A stretch of 20,362 bases of DNA from an uncultured Prevotella sp. Lineage in GTDB: Bacteria > Bacteroidota > Bacteroidia > Bacteroidales > Bacteroidaceae. Where the stretch lies: assembly GCA_905211345.1 (NCBI GenBank), contig CAJMAO010000021.1, forward strand, positions 1 to 20,362, read 5' to 3'. The notes below the pieces were generated by a model that was not told the origin of the DNA, searched no databases, and saw nothing but the letters and a program-made list of their open reading frames with translations. Position 1 is the stretch's first letter. The number at the start of each line of letters is the position of its first letter. This document shows, in pieces, positions 1-5,835 of the stretch. The translations under genes and the position numbers were made by a program.

Positions 1-59
1 GCCATAACGGCCGCAGCAATTACAGCGGCGGCCTTAAGTTTAAAAGTCATGGTTTTCAT
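1..59 (-). CDS. 5' end of an exported or membrane protein gene (partial)
   Basis: Only the first 19 codons lie in the window; the gene continues past its left edge. The start is the ATG whose complement is at 57-59. The peptide begins MKTMTFKLKAAAVIAAAVM: a basic N-terminus followed by an Ala/Val-rich hydrophobic run, as in a Sec signal peptide or a first membrane segment. It lies 49 bases downstream of the AraC-type regulator gene on the same strand and I see no promoter in the gap, so co-transcription is plausible. The product cannot be identified. Confidence 0.6.
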   Translation of the reverse strand, partial: MKTMTFKLKAAAVIAAAVM

Positions 60-108
60 AATAGTTATAAAGATTACATCATCAGCTTGCCTTTCAGCGC
101 GCGTCCCG

Positions 109-987
109 TCACGACCTGCGGTAGCTCATGGGCGACATGCCTACATGCTCCTTGAAATATTTGCCTAGGAACGACTGGTTAGGAAAATTCATGTCGCGGG
201 CTATCTCTTTGATGCTTTTCGACGTGTTCCTCAGCTGCACGCGCAGTTCCATGGTCACGTAATCGTCAATCCACTCGTTAGGCGTGCGCCGGCTCACCTG
301 CTTTACCGTCTCCGACAGGTATTTAGGAGTTATGCACATCTGCTCTCCGTACCAGCTCACCCGCCTCTCCTGCATGTAGTTTTGCTCCACAAGATGCATG
401 AAATCGTTGAATATCGACTCGGCGCGCGTAGGCTTTCCGTTATAGTCCGTATGTATGCGCCCTATGGCGTTGCCCAGTTCGCATATCATGGCGGCGATAA
501 GATGGCGCGCCACGTCCTTGCGGAAACGGTTGCCCTCGTCGTCAACCTTCCGCTTTATCAAATTGAAGTAATCCACCACTTGGTTGCGCTCCTCCGGCTC
601 AAGGCGGAAAACGGGGAACGTGCGCGAGAACAAAAACAGCAGCGACAGTTCATGGATGTCTTTCACCACCTCGTGGAAAAAGTCTGGCGACATCATTATT
701 CCTATACCTTTCGACGCCTTATTGAACACATACTCGTCAACCACTTGTCCGTCAGGTATTATTATGGCATCGTCAGGCAATACGTCGCGCTCTATCGTAT
801 TGGCCGTGTATTTAGAGCGGCCTTGCAGGCACAAGCCGATTATAATCCTTGTTGTGCGGCACGCCTTAATAGATATCGGTAAATTGGTAAAGTCTTCAAG
901 TAATATCAAATCAGTGCCAATATGGCTCACGCCACCATGGCCTAAAATGTCTGCCAGCAAAGAATCCGGCAGTTCCGTATTTCCCAT
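109..987 (-). CDS. AraC-family transcriptional regulator
   Basis: This 292-residue protein is probably a cytoplasmic DNA-binding regulator. The N-terminal 180 residues look like a ligand-sensing domain of the AraC-binding cupin kind, but its ligand is unknown. The C-terminal 100 residues hold two helix-turn-helix units. The first is near residues 208-240 (MCITPKYLSETVKQ). The second is near 258-292 (IKEIARDMNF, QSFLGKYFKEHVG, ending GMSPMSYRRS), with the F-x-x-Y-F-K and G-x-S-P-x-x-Y-R signatures of the family. The ATG at 987 sits about 20 bases below a good promoter, so the leader is very short. The partial exported-protein gene downstream is a candidate target or operon partner. Family assignment is firm; target and inducer are unknown. 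Confidence 0.9.
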   Translation of the reverse strand: MGNTELPDSLLADILGHGGVSHIGTDLILLEDFTNLPISIKACRTTRIIIGLCLQGRSKYTANTIERDVLPDDAIIIPDGQVVDEYVFNKASKGIGIMMSPDFFHEVVKDIHELSLLFLFSRTFPVFRLEPEERNQVVDYFNLIKRKVDDEGNRFRKDVARHLIAAMICELGNAIGRIHTDYNGKPTRAESIFNDFMHLVEQNYMQERRVSWYGEQMCITPKYLSETVKQVSRRTPNEWIDDYVTMELRVQLRNTSKSIKEIARDMNFPNQSFLGKYFKEHVGMSPMSYRRS

Positions 988-1005
988 AAATTATTCGGTT
1001 TTTCT

Positions 1006-1072
1006 GCAAAGATAGTGCAAGTCGAGTGAAATGCAAAATAAAAGTGAGAGAAAAGAACTTTTATTTTCATTT
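1006..1072 (-). repeat. Promoter-bearing repeat module, copy A
   Basis: These 67 bases align without gaps to 5246-5312, with 56 identities by hand count. The module contains the -7 and -33 boxes of the regulator promoter and, just upstream, a perfect 11-bp inverted repeat (1035-1045 and 1057-1067) around an 11-base GA-rich spacer. The left arm touches the -33 box. Confidence 0.8.
1007..1037 (-). promoter_or_regulatory. Promoter of the AraC-type regulator
   Basis: Read on the minus strand, TTTG (1037-1034), 19 bases, then TATCTTTG (1014-1007) match the Bacteroidetes housekeeping sigma consensus TTTG-N19-21-TAnnTTTG. It lies just upstream of the regulator start at 987. The promoter is embedded in a repeated 67-bp module. 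Confidence 0.75.
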
Positions 1073-1079
1073 GTTTTTC

Positions 1080-1159
1080 CTGTAGAGACGCGATTCATCG
1101 CGTCTCCCCCGCAAAACGCACGCCCACCTCGGCAGACGCGATGAATCGCGTCTCTACAG
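1080..1159. repeat. Pair of 26-bp inverted, self-palindromic repeats (REP-like)
   Basis: Bases 1080-1105 are repeated exactly as their reverse complement at 1134-1159, separated by 28 bases. Each copy is itself nearly a palindrome: GACGCGAT, two bases, ATCGCGTC. It lies between the regulator promoter and the wbqC terminator. No transposase is nearby. It resembles dispersed REP-type or MITE-type intergenic elements rather than a gene-specific site. Confidence 0.8.
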
Positions 1160-1260
1160 CAAAACGGAATGAGGCTGACAGCAATCATGTCTTACGCATG
1201 AAACTGCCTGAAACCCGAAACACGGCAAACAGCGCGGCGAAAGGCCGTATATCAGAAGCT

Positions 1261-1292
1261 AAAAAGCCGCATATTGCAGGGCAATATGCGGC
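1261..1292 (-). terminator. Intrinsic terminator of the dapB-lepB-wbqC operon
   Basis: A perfect 12-bp stem (1266-1277 with 1281-1292) has a 3-base loop. On the minus strand it is followed by TTTTT (1265-1261). It lies about 40 bases after the stop of the WbqC-family gene. Confidence 0.85.
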
Positions 1293-1330
1293 ATATCGTA
1301 ATACCGTTGACAGTCAACTGCTTATACGGC

Positions 1331-1963
1331 CTACAGGTACAGCACGCTCTCAGGCCCCATGTTGAGCAGCAGGTCGAGTATGCTGAGGTTTGGCATGAAG
1401 CCGTGCTTGCGCCCGTACACCTGATAATACCCGCGCGGGGCGAACGTGTCGTCGGGAAGCGGATGCTTCGGACGGATGGCGTCGCGGTAGTCAGCCACGC
1501 CCGAAAGGCGCGCGTCGCCGGCCGGCACATATTCATCCGTGCGCCCTACGGCAGGCTCAATGCCTATAAGCTCGCACATCTTGGCGCATATCTCCATGTT
1601 GAAATCGTAAAGGAACGTCCACCGCCGCTCGAAGAACGGGCGCAGGTCGTCAGCGTAAAACTCGAAAAACGGCGACTCGCCATAGGCGCTCGCTATGGCG
1701 TTCCAGTGCAGGTGGCGCCAGTTGCCGTGGTCGCTCACGCGCACGTCCTTCATCAGGCACTTGCCACCCTGCCCGCCTCCGGCGCGCTCTACAGGCACCG
1801 TCAGCGCCTGCACACCTGCCGTGGTGGCTATCAGGCAGCGGTTGCGGTAAGTCTGTTTCGTGAAGTTGTCGTAAGCCTCAATCCACGCCTTGTCATACCG
1901 GTAGAGTTTCTGGTACCACTGTATCGGGGCGAAATAGGCCGAGGAAAGAAGTGTATGGGTCAT
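1331..1963 (-). CDS. WbqC-family protein
   Basis: A 210-residue soluble protein of the WbqC-like family (PF08889), named after an enterobacterial O-antigen cluster gene; its reaction is not established. Family marks visible here are LLSSAYFAPIQWYQKL near residues 5-20, KQTYRNRC at 36-43, LTVPVE at 54-59 and SDHGNWRHLHW at 77-87. The protein ends shortly after a FMPNLSILDLLLNMG segment, the usual family end. Residues 61-67 form a small Gly-rich insertion (AGGGQGG). It is the last gene of the minus-strand operon, 134 bases after the second lepB-like gene, and is closed by the terminator at 1261-1292. The order dapB-lepB-lepB-wbqC recurs in Bacteroidales from general knowledge, which suggests envelope biogenesis, but that role is inference. 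Confidence 0.88.
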   Translation of the reverse strand: MTHTLLSSAYFAPIQWYQKLYRYDKAWIEAYDNFTKQTYRNRCLIATTAGVQALTVPVERAGGGQGGKCLMKDVRVSDHGNWRHLHWNAIASAYGESPFFEFYADDLRPFFERRWTFLYDFNMEICAKMCELIGIEPAVGRTDEYVPAGDARLSGVADYRDAIRPKHPLPDDTFAPRGYYQVYGRKHGFMPNLSILDLLLNMGPESVLYL

Positions 1964-1977
1964 TTCTTAAATTAACT

Positions 1978-2058
1978 CTATTTGAATGTCTGCAATTTGT
2001 CCAGTCCGCCATTCACAAGGAACTTTTGCGGCAAAGCGTTTGTTTTTTTAACTCCCAT
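1978..2058 (-). CDS. Possible 26-residue peptide between lepB paralogue and wbqC
   Basis: In the 134-base gap on the minus strand, an ATG at 2058 opens 26 codons ending in TAG at 1978-1980. The peptide starts MGVKKTNALPQKFL and ends DKLQTFK. An in-frame stop two codons before the ATG fixes the start. The wbqC ATG follows 14 bases after its stop. There is no Shine-Dalgarno site, which is normal here. Such a short frame can easily be chance; the alternative is a plain leader for wbqC. Confidence 0.2.
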   Translation of the reverse strand: MGVKKTNALPQKFLVNGGLDKLQTFK

Positions 2059-2097
2059 GAATTAGAGCTGTGCTTACATTCTTATCTTTATATTGCC

Positions 2098-2766
2098 TTA
2101 CAGCGGCTTCAGCCTTACTTGTACGCGCGGCAGCAACCGTCCGCGGTCTGTCGAATACAGCAGCATTTGCACCCGCCCTATGACGTGGGTCTCGGGCACG
2201 AGCATGCCCGCAGCCTCCTTACGCTCCGCCCCGGCGGCCATTGGCTCCAGCCAGTAATAATCGTTGGCGAAGCGGGCGCTCACCGCCTGACGGCCGCCTA
2301 CGTACAGTTTGCCATGTCGCACCACGGCCTCGCGGCCTTCGTACATATTATATATGTGGCACAGCAGACTGACGTTGGCCGAGTCGACTACACATTCAAC
2401 GCTCCGTCCCGGCATAACCACCGCTCCTGCCGCTGTATCCACGGTGTCGCCCGGACAAGCCGCGCAGCGGTAGGCCATCACCTCGCGCCGCCTCACCGCC
2501 CGCGACGTGTCGGCCGGGGAGTTGAACACCACGATGTCGCCGCGCCTTACCGGGCTTGCCGCCCAGCGCACATAGCGGAACATTCCTCCGCCGCCCGTGC
2601 GCAAGCCGTAACTCCAACGGTTCACCAGCACACGGTCGCCGTCAGTCAGGCAAGGCTCCAAGACCGTGCCCCTCACCGTGAAAACGGTGAATGCCAAAGC
2701 GCGGAAAGCCAACATCAGCAAGATTGTGACCGTCAGCGCCATCACAAACTTGAGCGCGTTATTCAT
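2098..2766 (-). CDS. Signal peptidase I-like protein lacking catalytic residues
   Basis: A 222-residue S26-family protein with one N-terminal membrane segment (residues about 8-28) and a periplasmic domain. Fold-level marks remain: GDRVLVNRWSYGLR matches box C and GDIVVFNSP matches the next conserved strand. The catalytic Ser position in the S-x-x-P-x-L box is Val35 (TVLEPCL, preceded by Thr34). The general-base Lys position in Y-x-K-R is Tyr99 (MAYRCAACPGD). The GDNxxxSxDSR box is replaced by LEPMAAGAERK. The frame is open and full length, so this is a divergent paralogue rather than a decayed gene. It follows lepB in the same operon. A peptidase pseudoenzyme that helps or regulates LepB is inference. 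Confidence 0.8.
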   Translation of the reverse strand: MNNALKFVMALTVTILLMLAFRALAFTVFTVRGTVLEPCLTDGDRVLVNRWSYGLRTGGGGMFRYVRWAASPVRRGDIVVFNSPADTSRAVRRREVMAYRCAACPGDTVDTAAGAVVMPGRSVECVVDSANVSLLCHIYNMYEGREAVVRHGKLYVGGRQAVSARFANDYYWLEPMAAGAERKEAAGMLVPETHVIGRVQMLLYSTDRGRLLPRVQVRLKPL

Positions 2767-2775
2767 GTTTTTGAT

Positions 2776-2864
2776 AATTAAGAATTAAGAGTTAAGAATT
2801 AAGAAAATATGCTTTGAGGTTTCATTCCTGCAAAGGTGGTTTTCTTAATTATTAACTCTTAATT
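2776..2864. repeat. Inverted arrays of AT-rich heptads between the two lepB genes
   Basis: Four tandem heptads AATTAAG (one variant, AGTTAAG) at 2776-2803 face three reverse-complement heptads (CTTAATT, ATTAACT, CTTAATT) at 2844-2864. The 40-base spacer contains CACCTTTG on the minus strand, a one-off match to the -7 consensus. The structure fills the gap between lepB (stop at 2867) and its paralogue (start at 2766) and could fold as a long weak RNA hairpin. Confidence 0.75.
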
Positions 2865-2866
2865 CT

Positions 2867-4273
2867 TCACTTTATGTCGTCCACCATCCTGAACAGCCGC
2901 TTCCAGCGTATGCCGGAGAAGCCGCCGCGGTCGGGGTCGCTGCTCCACCAGATGAAGATGGGCTTGCCCACGATGTGGTCTTCAGGCACGAAGCCCCAGT
3001 ATCGCGAGTCGGCCGAGTTGTGGCGGTTGTCGCCCATCATCCAGTAATAGTCCATCTTGAACGTATATTGGTCGGCCTGCTTGCCGTTGATGTATATCTT
3101 TCCGCCGCGCACCTGCAGGTCGTTGCCCTCGTAGACGCGGATGGGGCGCTCGTAAACGGCTATGTTCTGCATCGTCAGGCGCACCGTTCCGCCCTTCTTC
3201 GGTATCCATACGGGGCCATAGTTGTCCCTCGTCCAGCCGGTATTGGCGTTCAGCGGATAGATGTCTCCGGTAATGGTGTCGGTGTTGAGGGCGATGCTTT
3301 CCACGATGTCCTTTCGCCCGGCCAGCGCCTCGCGGGCGCGGGCTGTAAGCGGCATGTAGCCGTTCTGGTTAAGGCTCGTAAGGTCTTCCATGCTTATGCC
3401 GAGGTCGCGCATCATTTCGTCGGGTATCGGCTGGCGCAGCTTCACGTAGTATGTGTACTGCACATTGTCGGGTTCCTTGTTGGGCTTGCCGTCAAGGTAG
3501 ACTATGCGGTTCTTTATTTGCAGTGTCTGTCCGGGCAGGCCTACGCACCGCTTCACGTAGTTCTCGCGGCGGTCGGTCGGTCGTGTGATTACCTTGCCGT
3601 ATTCCCCCGGGTTGTCCAAAATATACTGGCGGCCTACGGCGTACACCTTCTGGTACCAGTCATACTGCTCCTGCGGCGTTAGCCGGGCCATGTCGGGCTG
3701 GTAGTCGAGCAGCTGGCTGCCGAACGAATAGCACATCTGGTAATAGTCTGCGGCCTGGTAACGCTCATTGCTTACGAGCGTGTCGCCGGCCGGATAGTTG
3801 AACACGACGATGTCGTTAAGCTCGACATGGCCGAGACCCTTCACCCGGCGGTAGTCCCACTTTGGCCATTCCAAATACGACTTGCAGCCTACTACGGGCA
3901 ACGTGTGCTGCGTAAGCGGCATGGTGAGCGGCGTCTCGGGTATGCGGGGACCGTAGCTCACCTTGCTCACGAACAGGTAGTCGCCCGTAAGCAACGACTT
4001 CTCCAGCGAGCTTGAAGGTATCACGTAGTTCTGGAAGAAGAACAGGTTGATAAAATAAACGGCCACGAGGGCGAACACGATGGCATCGACCCACGACATT
4101 ATGAAGCGCACCGGCGGCTCGGAGTTTTTCCACCACTGCCACTTTATCTTCTTCGTGATGTACACGTCGAAGATGAACGGCACGACAACCAGCCCCAGCC
4201 AGCTCTTGACCCAAAGCAGGAACAGCAGGTAGAGAAAGGTCACAACGGCGAACTTCGCCCATTGTTTTTTCAT
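2867..4273 (-). CDS. lepB: Signal peptidase I
   Basis: LepB is the membrane serine protease that cuts Sec signal peptides from exported proteins on the outer face of the inner membrane. Hydrophobic stretches lie at about residues 8-38 and 62-80. The catalytic Ser is Ser89 in IPSSSLEKSL, where Lys replaces the usual Pro, a common Bacteroidetes form. Lys241 in NYVKRCVGLPG is the general base, and GDNRHNSADSR at 414-424 is the last catalytic box. At 468 residues it is longer than the 324-residue E. coli enzyme because of a large periplasmic insertion, as is usual in Bacteroidales. I chose ATG 4273 for its A-rich leader; ATG 4294 would add seven residues. The frame is open further upstream but there it runs through a repeat. 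It is the second gene of the dapB operon. Confidence 0.92.
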   Translation of the reverse strand: MKKQWAKFAVVTFLYLLFLLWVKSWLGLVVVPFIFDVYITKKIKWQWWKNSEPPVRFIMSWVDAIVFALVAVYFINLFFFQNYVIPSSSLEKSLLTGDYLFVSKVSYGPRIPETPLTMPLTQHTLPVVGCKSYLEWPKWDYRRVKGLGHVELNDIVVFNYPAGDTLVSNERYQAADYYQMCYSFGSQLLDYQPDMARLTPQEQYDWYQKVYAVGRQYILDNPGEYGKVITRPTDRRENYVKRCVGLPGQTLQIKNRIVYLDGKPNKEPDNVQYTYYVKLRQPIPDEMMRDLGISMEDLTSLNQNGYMPLTARAREALAGRKDIVESIALNTDTITGDIYPLNANTGWTRDNYGPVWIPKKGGTVRLTMQNIAVYERPIRVYEGNDLQVRGGKIYINGKQADQYTFKMDYYWMMGDNRHNSADSRYWGFVPEDHIVGKPIFIWWSSDPDRGGFSGIRWKRLFRMVDDIK

Positions 4274-4327
4274 ATTAAGTTTTTTCTTTTCCATAAGGAC
4301 AGTAATATAATGTCGACAAACACAGCA

Positions 4328-4446
4328 CCTGACACCCACCCCCAGCCCTCCCGAAGGGAGGGAGCTTAACATGCTTTTGCTGATAGAGTAATCCACAAAT
4401 GGTAACCAAACTCCCTCCCTTTGGGAGGGTTGGGGTGGGTGTCAGG
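4328..4446. repeat. Long inverted repeat between lepB and dapB
   Basis: A 37-base arm (4328-4364) and a 36-base arm (4411-4446) are reverse complements apart from one indel and two mismatches, around a 46-base centre. Each arm also folds alone (CCCTCCC, GAA, GGGAGGG on the left). It fills most of the dapB-lepB gap. The core C-rich hairpin recurs in variant form at 5396-5418, so it is a dispersed element. Without a U-run on the minus strand it is not an obvious terminator. Confidence 0.85.
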
Positions 4447-4466
4447 TTTGCAGTGGCGTCTGTTTC

Positions 4467-5222
4467 TTAGAACTTGAACATGTCGCCGATGGTCAGCAGG
4501 CCGCTGTGGTCCTTGGCGTATTCGGCGGCCAGCACCGCTCCTAGGGCGAAACCCTTGCGCGAGTGGGCGTCGTGCGTAATGGTGATGCAGTCGGCCTCGG
4601 AGTCATATTTTATGGTATGTATGCCCGGCACCTCGCCACGGCGCACACTGTCTATGGCCAGCTGGTCGCCGGCGCAGGCCGCGGAGCCCGTCACGGTGCC
4701 GTCGGGCGCGGTAAGCGTGCCTTTCGTCCAGCCGGTCTTGCGGTCGAGTTCATCCACTATCTCCTCGGCCAGCGTGATGGCCGTGCCGCTCGGAGCGTCG
4801 AGCTTATGCACGTGGTGGGTCTCCTCCATACGCACGTCGTACTGCGGGAAACCGTTCATTATCTTGGCCAAATAACGGTTGACGGCCGAGAATATGGCCA
4901 CGCCCACGCTGAAGTTGGACGCCCAGAACAAAGTCTTGCCTTCATCCGCGCACATGCGGCGCACGTCGTCGCCATGGTCTTTCATCCAGCCCGTAGAGCC
5001 CGAAACAACCTTTACGCCCTTGGCGAAAGCCTTCAGGTAATTGCCGTAGGCCGCCGTGGGGTTGGTGAACTCTATGGCCACGTCGGCCGAGGCGAACTCG
5101 GGCGAGTCGAAATCCTGCTGGTTGTCAAGGTCGATTATACATACAATTTCATGGCCGCGGCCGCGGGCTATCTGCTCAATCATCTTGCCCATCTTGCCGT
5201 AGCCTATCAATGCTATCTTCAT
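4467..5222 (-). CDS. dapB: 4-hydroxy-tetrahydrodipicolinate reductase
   Basis: DapB reduces hydroxy-tetrahydrodipicolinate with NAD(P)H in the diaminopimelate/lysine pathway, which feeds peptidoglycan and protein synthesis in the cytoplasm. The N-terminal nucleotide-binding loop is GYGKMG at residues 7-12. The catalytic block EETHHVHKLDAPSGTA holds His136 and Lys140, equivalent to E. coli His159 and Lys163, followed by the substrate-binding SGT. GEVPGIHTI and HDAHSRKGFALGA complete the family pattern. The length of 251 residues is typical of the short Bacteroidetes form. It is the first gene of the minus-strand operon, with its promoter about 25 bases upstream and lepB following after a repeat-filled gap. 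Confidence 0.96.
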   Translation of the reverse strand: MKIALIGYGKMGKMIEQIARGRGHEIVCIIDLDNQQDFDSPEFASADVAIEFTNPTAAYGNYLKAFAKGVKVVSGSTGWMKDHGDDVRRMCADEGKTLFWASNFSVGVAIFSAVNRYLAKIMNGFPQYDVRMEETHHVHKLDAPSGTAITLAEEIVDELDRKTGWTKGTLTAPDGTVTGSAACAGDQLAIDSVRRGEVPGIHTIKYDSEADCITITHDAHSRKGFALGAVLAAEYAKDHSGLLTIGDMFKF

Positions 5223-5245
5223 TTTACAATAGATTTAAATCTGTG

Positions 5246-5331
5246 GCAAAGGTAATGCAAGCCGAGGGAAATACAAAATAAATGCGAGAGAAACGAGCAT
5301 TTATTTTTATTTCAGAGGCGCAGCTTACCTT
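5246..5331 (-). repeat. Promoter-bearing repeat module, copy B
   Basis: Bases 5246-5312 align to 1006-1072. The inner dyad is a perfect 11-bp inverted repeat (5275-5285 and 5297-5307) that differs from copy A only by paired, compensating changes. This copy also has outer arms, AAGGTAA (5249-5255) and TTACCTT (5325-5331). A further AAGGTAATGCAA at 5337-5348 begins what may be a third, truncated copy. Confidence 0.8.
5247..5277 (-). promoter_or_regulatory. Promoter of the dapB-lepB-wbqC operon
   Basis: On the minus strand, TTTG (5277-5274), 19 bases, then TACCTTTG (5254-5247) match the Bacteroidetes consensus. The dapB ATG is at 5222, giving a leader of roughly 15-20 bases. It occupies the same place in its repeat module as the regulator promoter does in copy A. 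Confidence 0.75.
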
Positions 5332-5733
5332 ATGTAAAGGTAATGCAAATAAATGAGACTACGAAATGAAATGCAAGAAAAAAGAGAAGCCCCCTCCCAG
5401 CCTCCCCGAGGGGAGGAGCCTGATATGCCTTGCCGGCATCTTTGCCGCCCTGGCGTATCAGGCTCATTTGTCTTATTAGGATTATTAGGCCCAATAAGCC
5501 CGGCAGTCCGGCATCGGTCTGATAAGTCGCTGATAATCAGCGTCCTTCCAACATGCCGCCTTTCAGCCTGCAAAAGGCCGTCTTTTAGCCTGCAAAACAC
5601 GGCCTTTCGCAACGCCATTTACCGCCTTTCGCATGACAGGCGTTGCCGTAATGCCATTCATCGAGACTGAAATCAAGGCGTTGCCGCTTATTCGCAAAAA
5701 AACGATAAAGCGCATTACTGATGCAGGCGGCGG
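5313..5733. other. Gene-free block of intergenic repeat modules
   Basis: I see no convincing gene here. It holds, in order: a partial promoter-module end (5337-5348); a C-rich hairpin CCCAGCC-TCCCC-GA-GGGGA (5396-5418) related to the dapB-lepB repeat; a 14-bp inverted repeat with one mismatch (5416-5429 and 5452-5465); CGCTGAT-A-ATCAGCG (5528-5542); and two 15-base direct repeats, TTTCAGCCTGCAAAA (5561-5575) and TTTTAGCCTGCAAAA (5583-5597), offset by 22 bases. Open frames across it have no protein-like features. Confidence 0.7.
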
Positions 5734-5776
5734 ATGCCCGATACATTAAAAATGTACACTTATTGTAAAAAAATTA

Positions 5777-5807
5777 TTTGCAGGTACAAGTTTTTTGTTT
5801 ACCTTTG
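5777..5807 (+). promoter_or_regulatory. Promoter of the envelope lipoprotein operon
   Basis: TTTG (5777-5780), 19 bases, TACCTTTG (5800-5807): a full match to the Bacteroidetes consensus, 28 bases before the lipoprotein ATG at 5836. Confidence 0.8.
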
Positions 5808-5835
5808 CAACCAATTTTACACATTATATATTAGT

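Noticed and set aside
1080..1159. Considered as an insertion sequence
   Set aside because: Only 80 bases, no transposase frame and no visible target duplication.
1274..1975. A 233-codon open frame on the plus strand opposite the wbqC-like gene
   Set aside because: It is the complement of a recognised protein; its translation is His/Val/Arg-rich with no domain marks, and no promoter precedes it.
1951..2781. A 276-codon open frame on the plus strand opposite the lepB paralogue
   Set aside because: Composition artefact of a G+C-rich gene read backwards; no family features.
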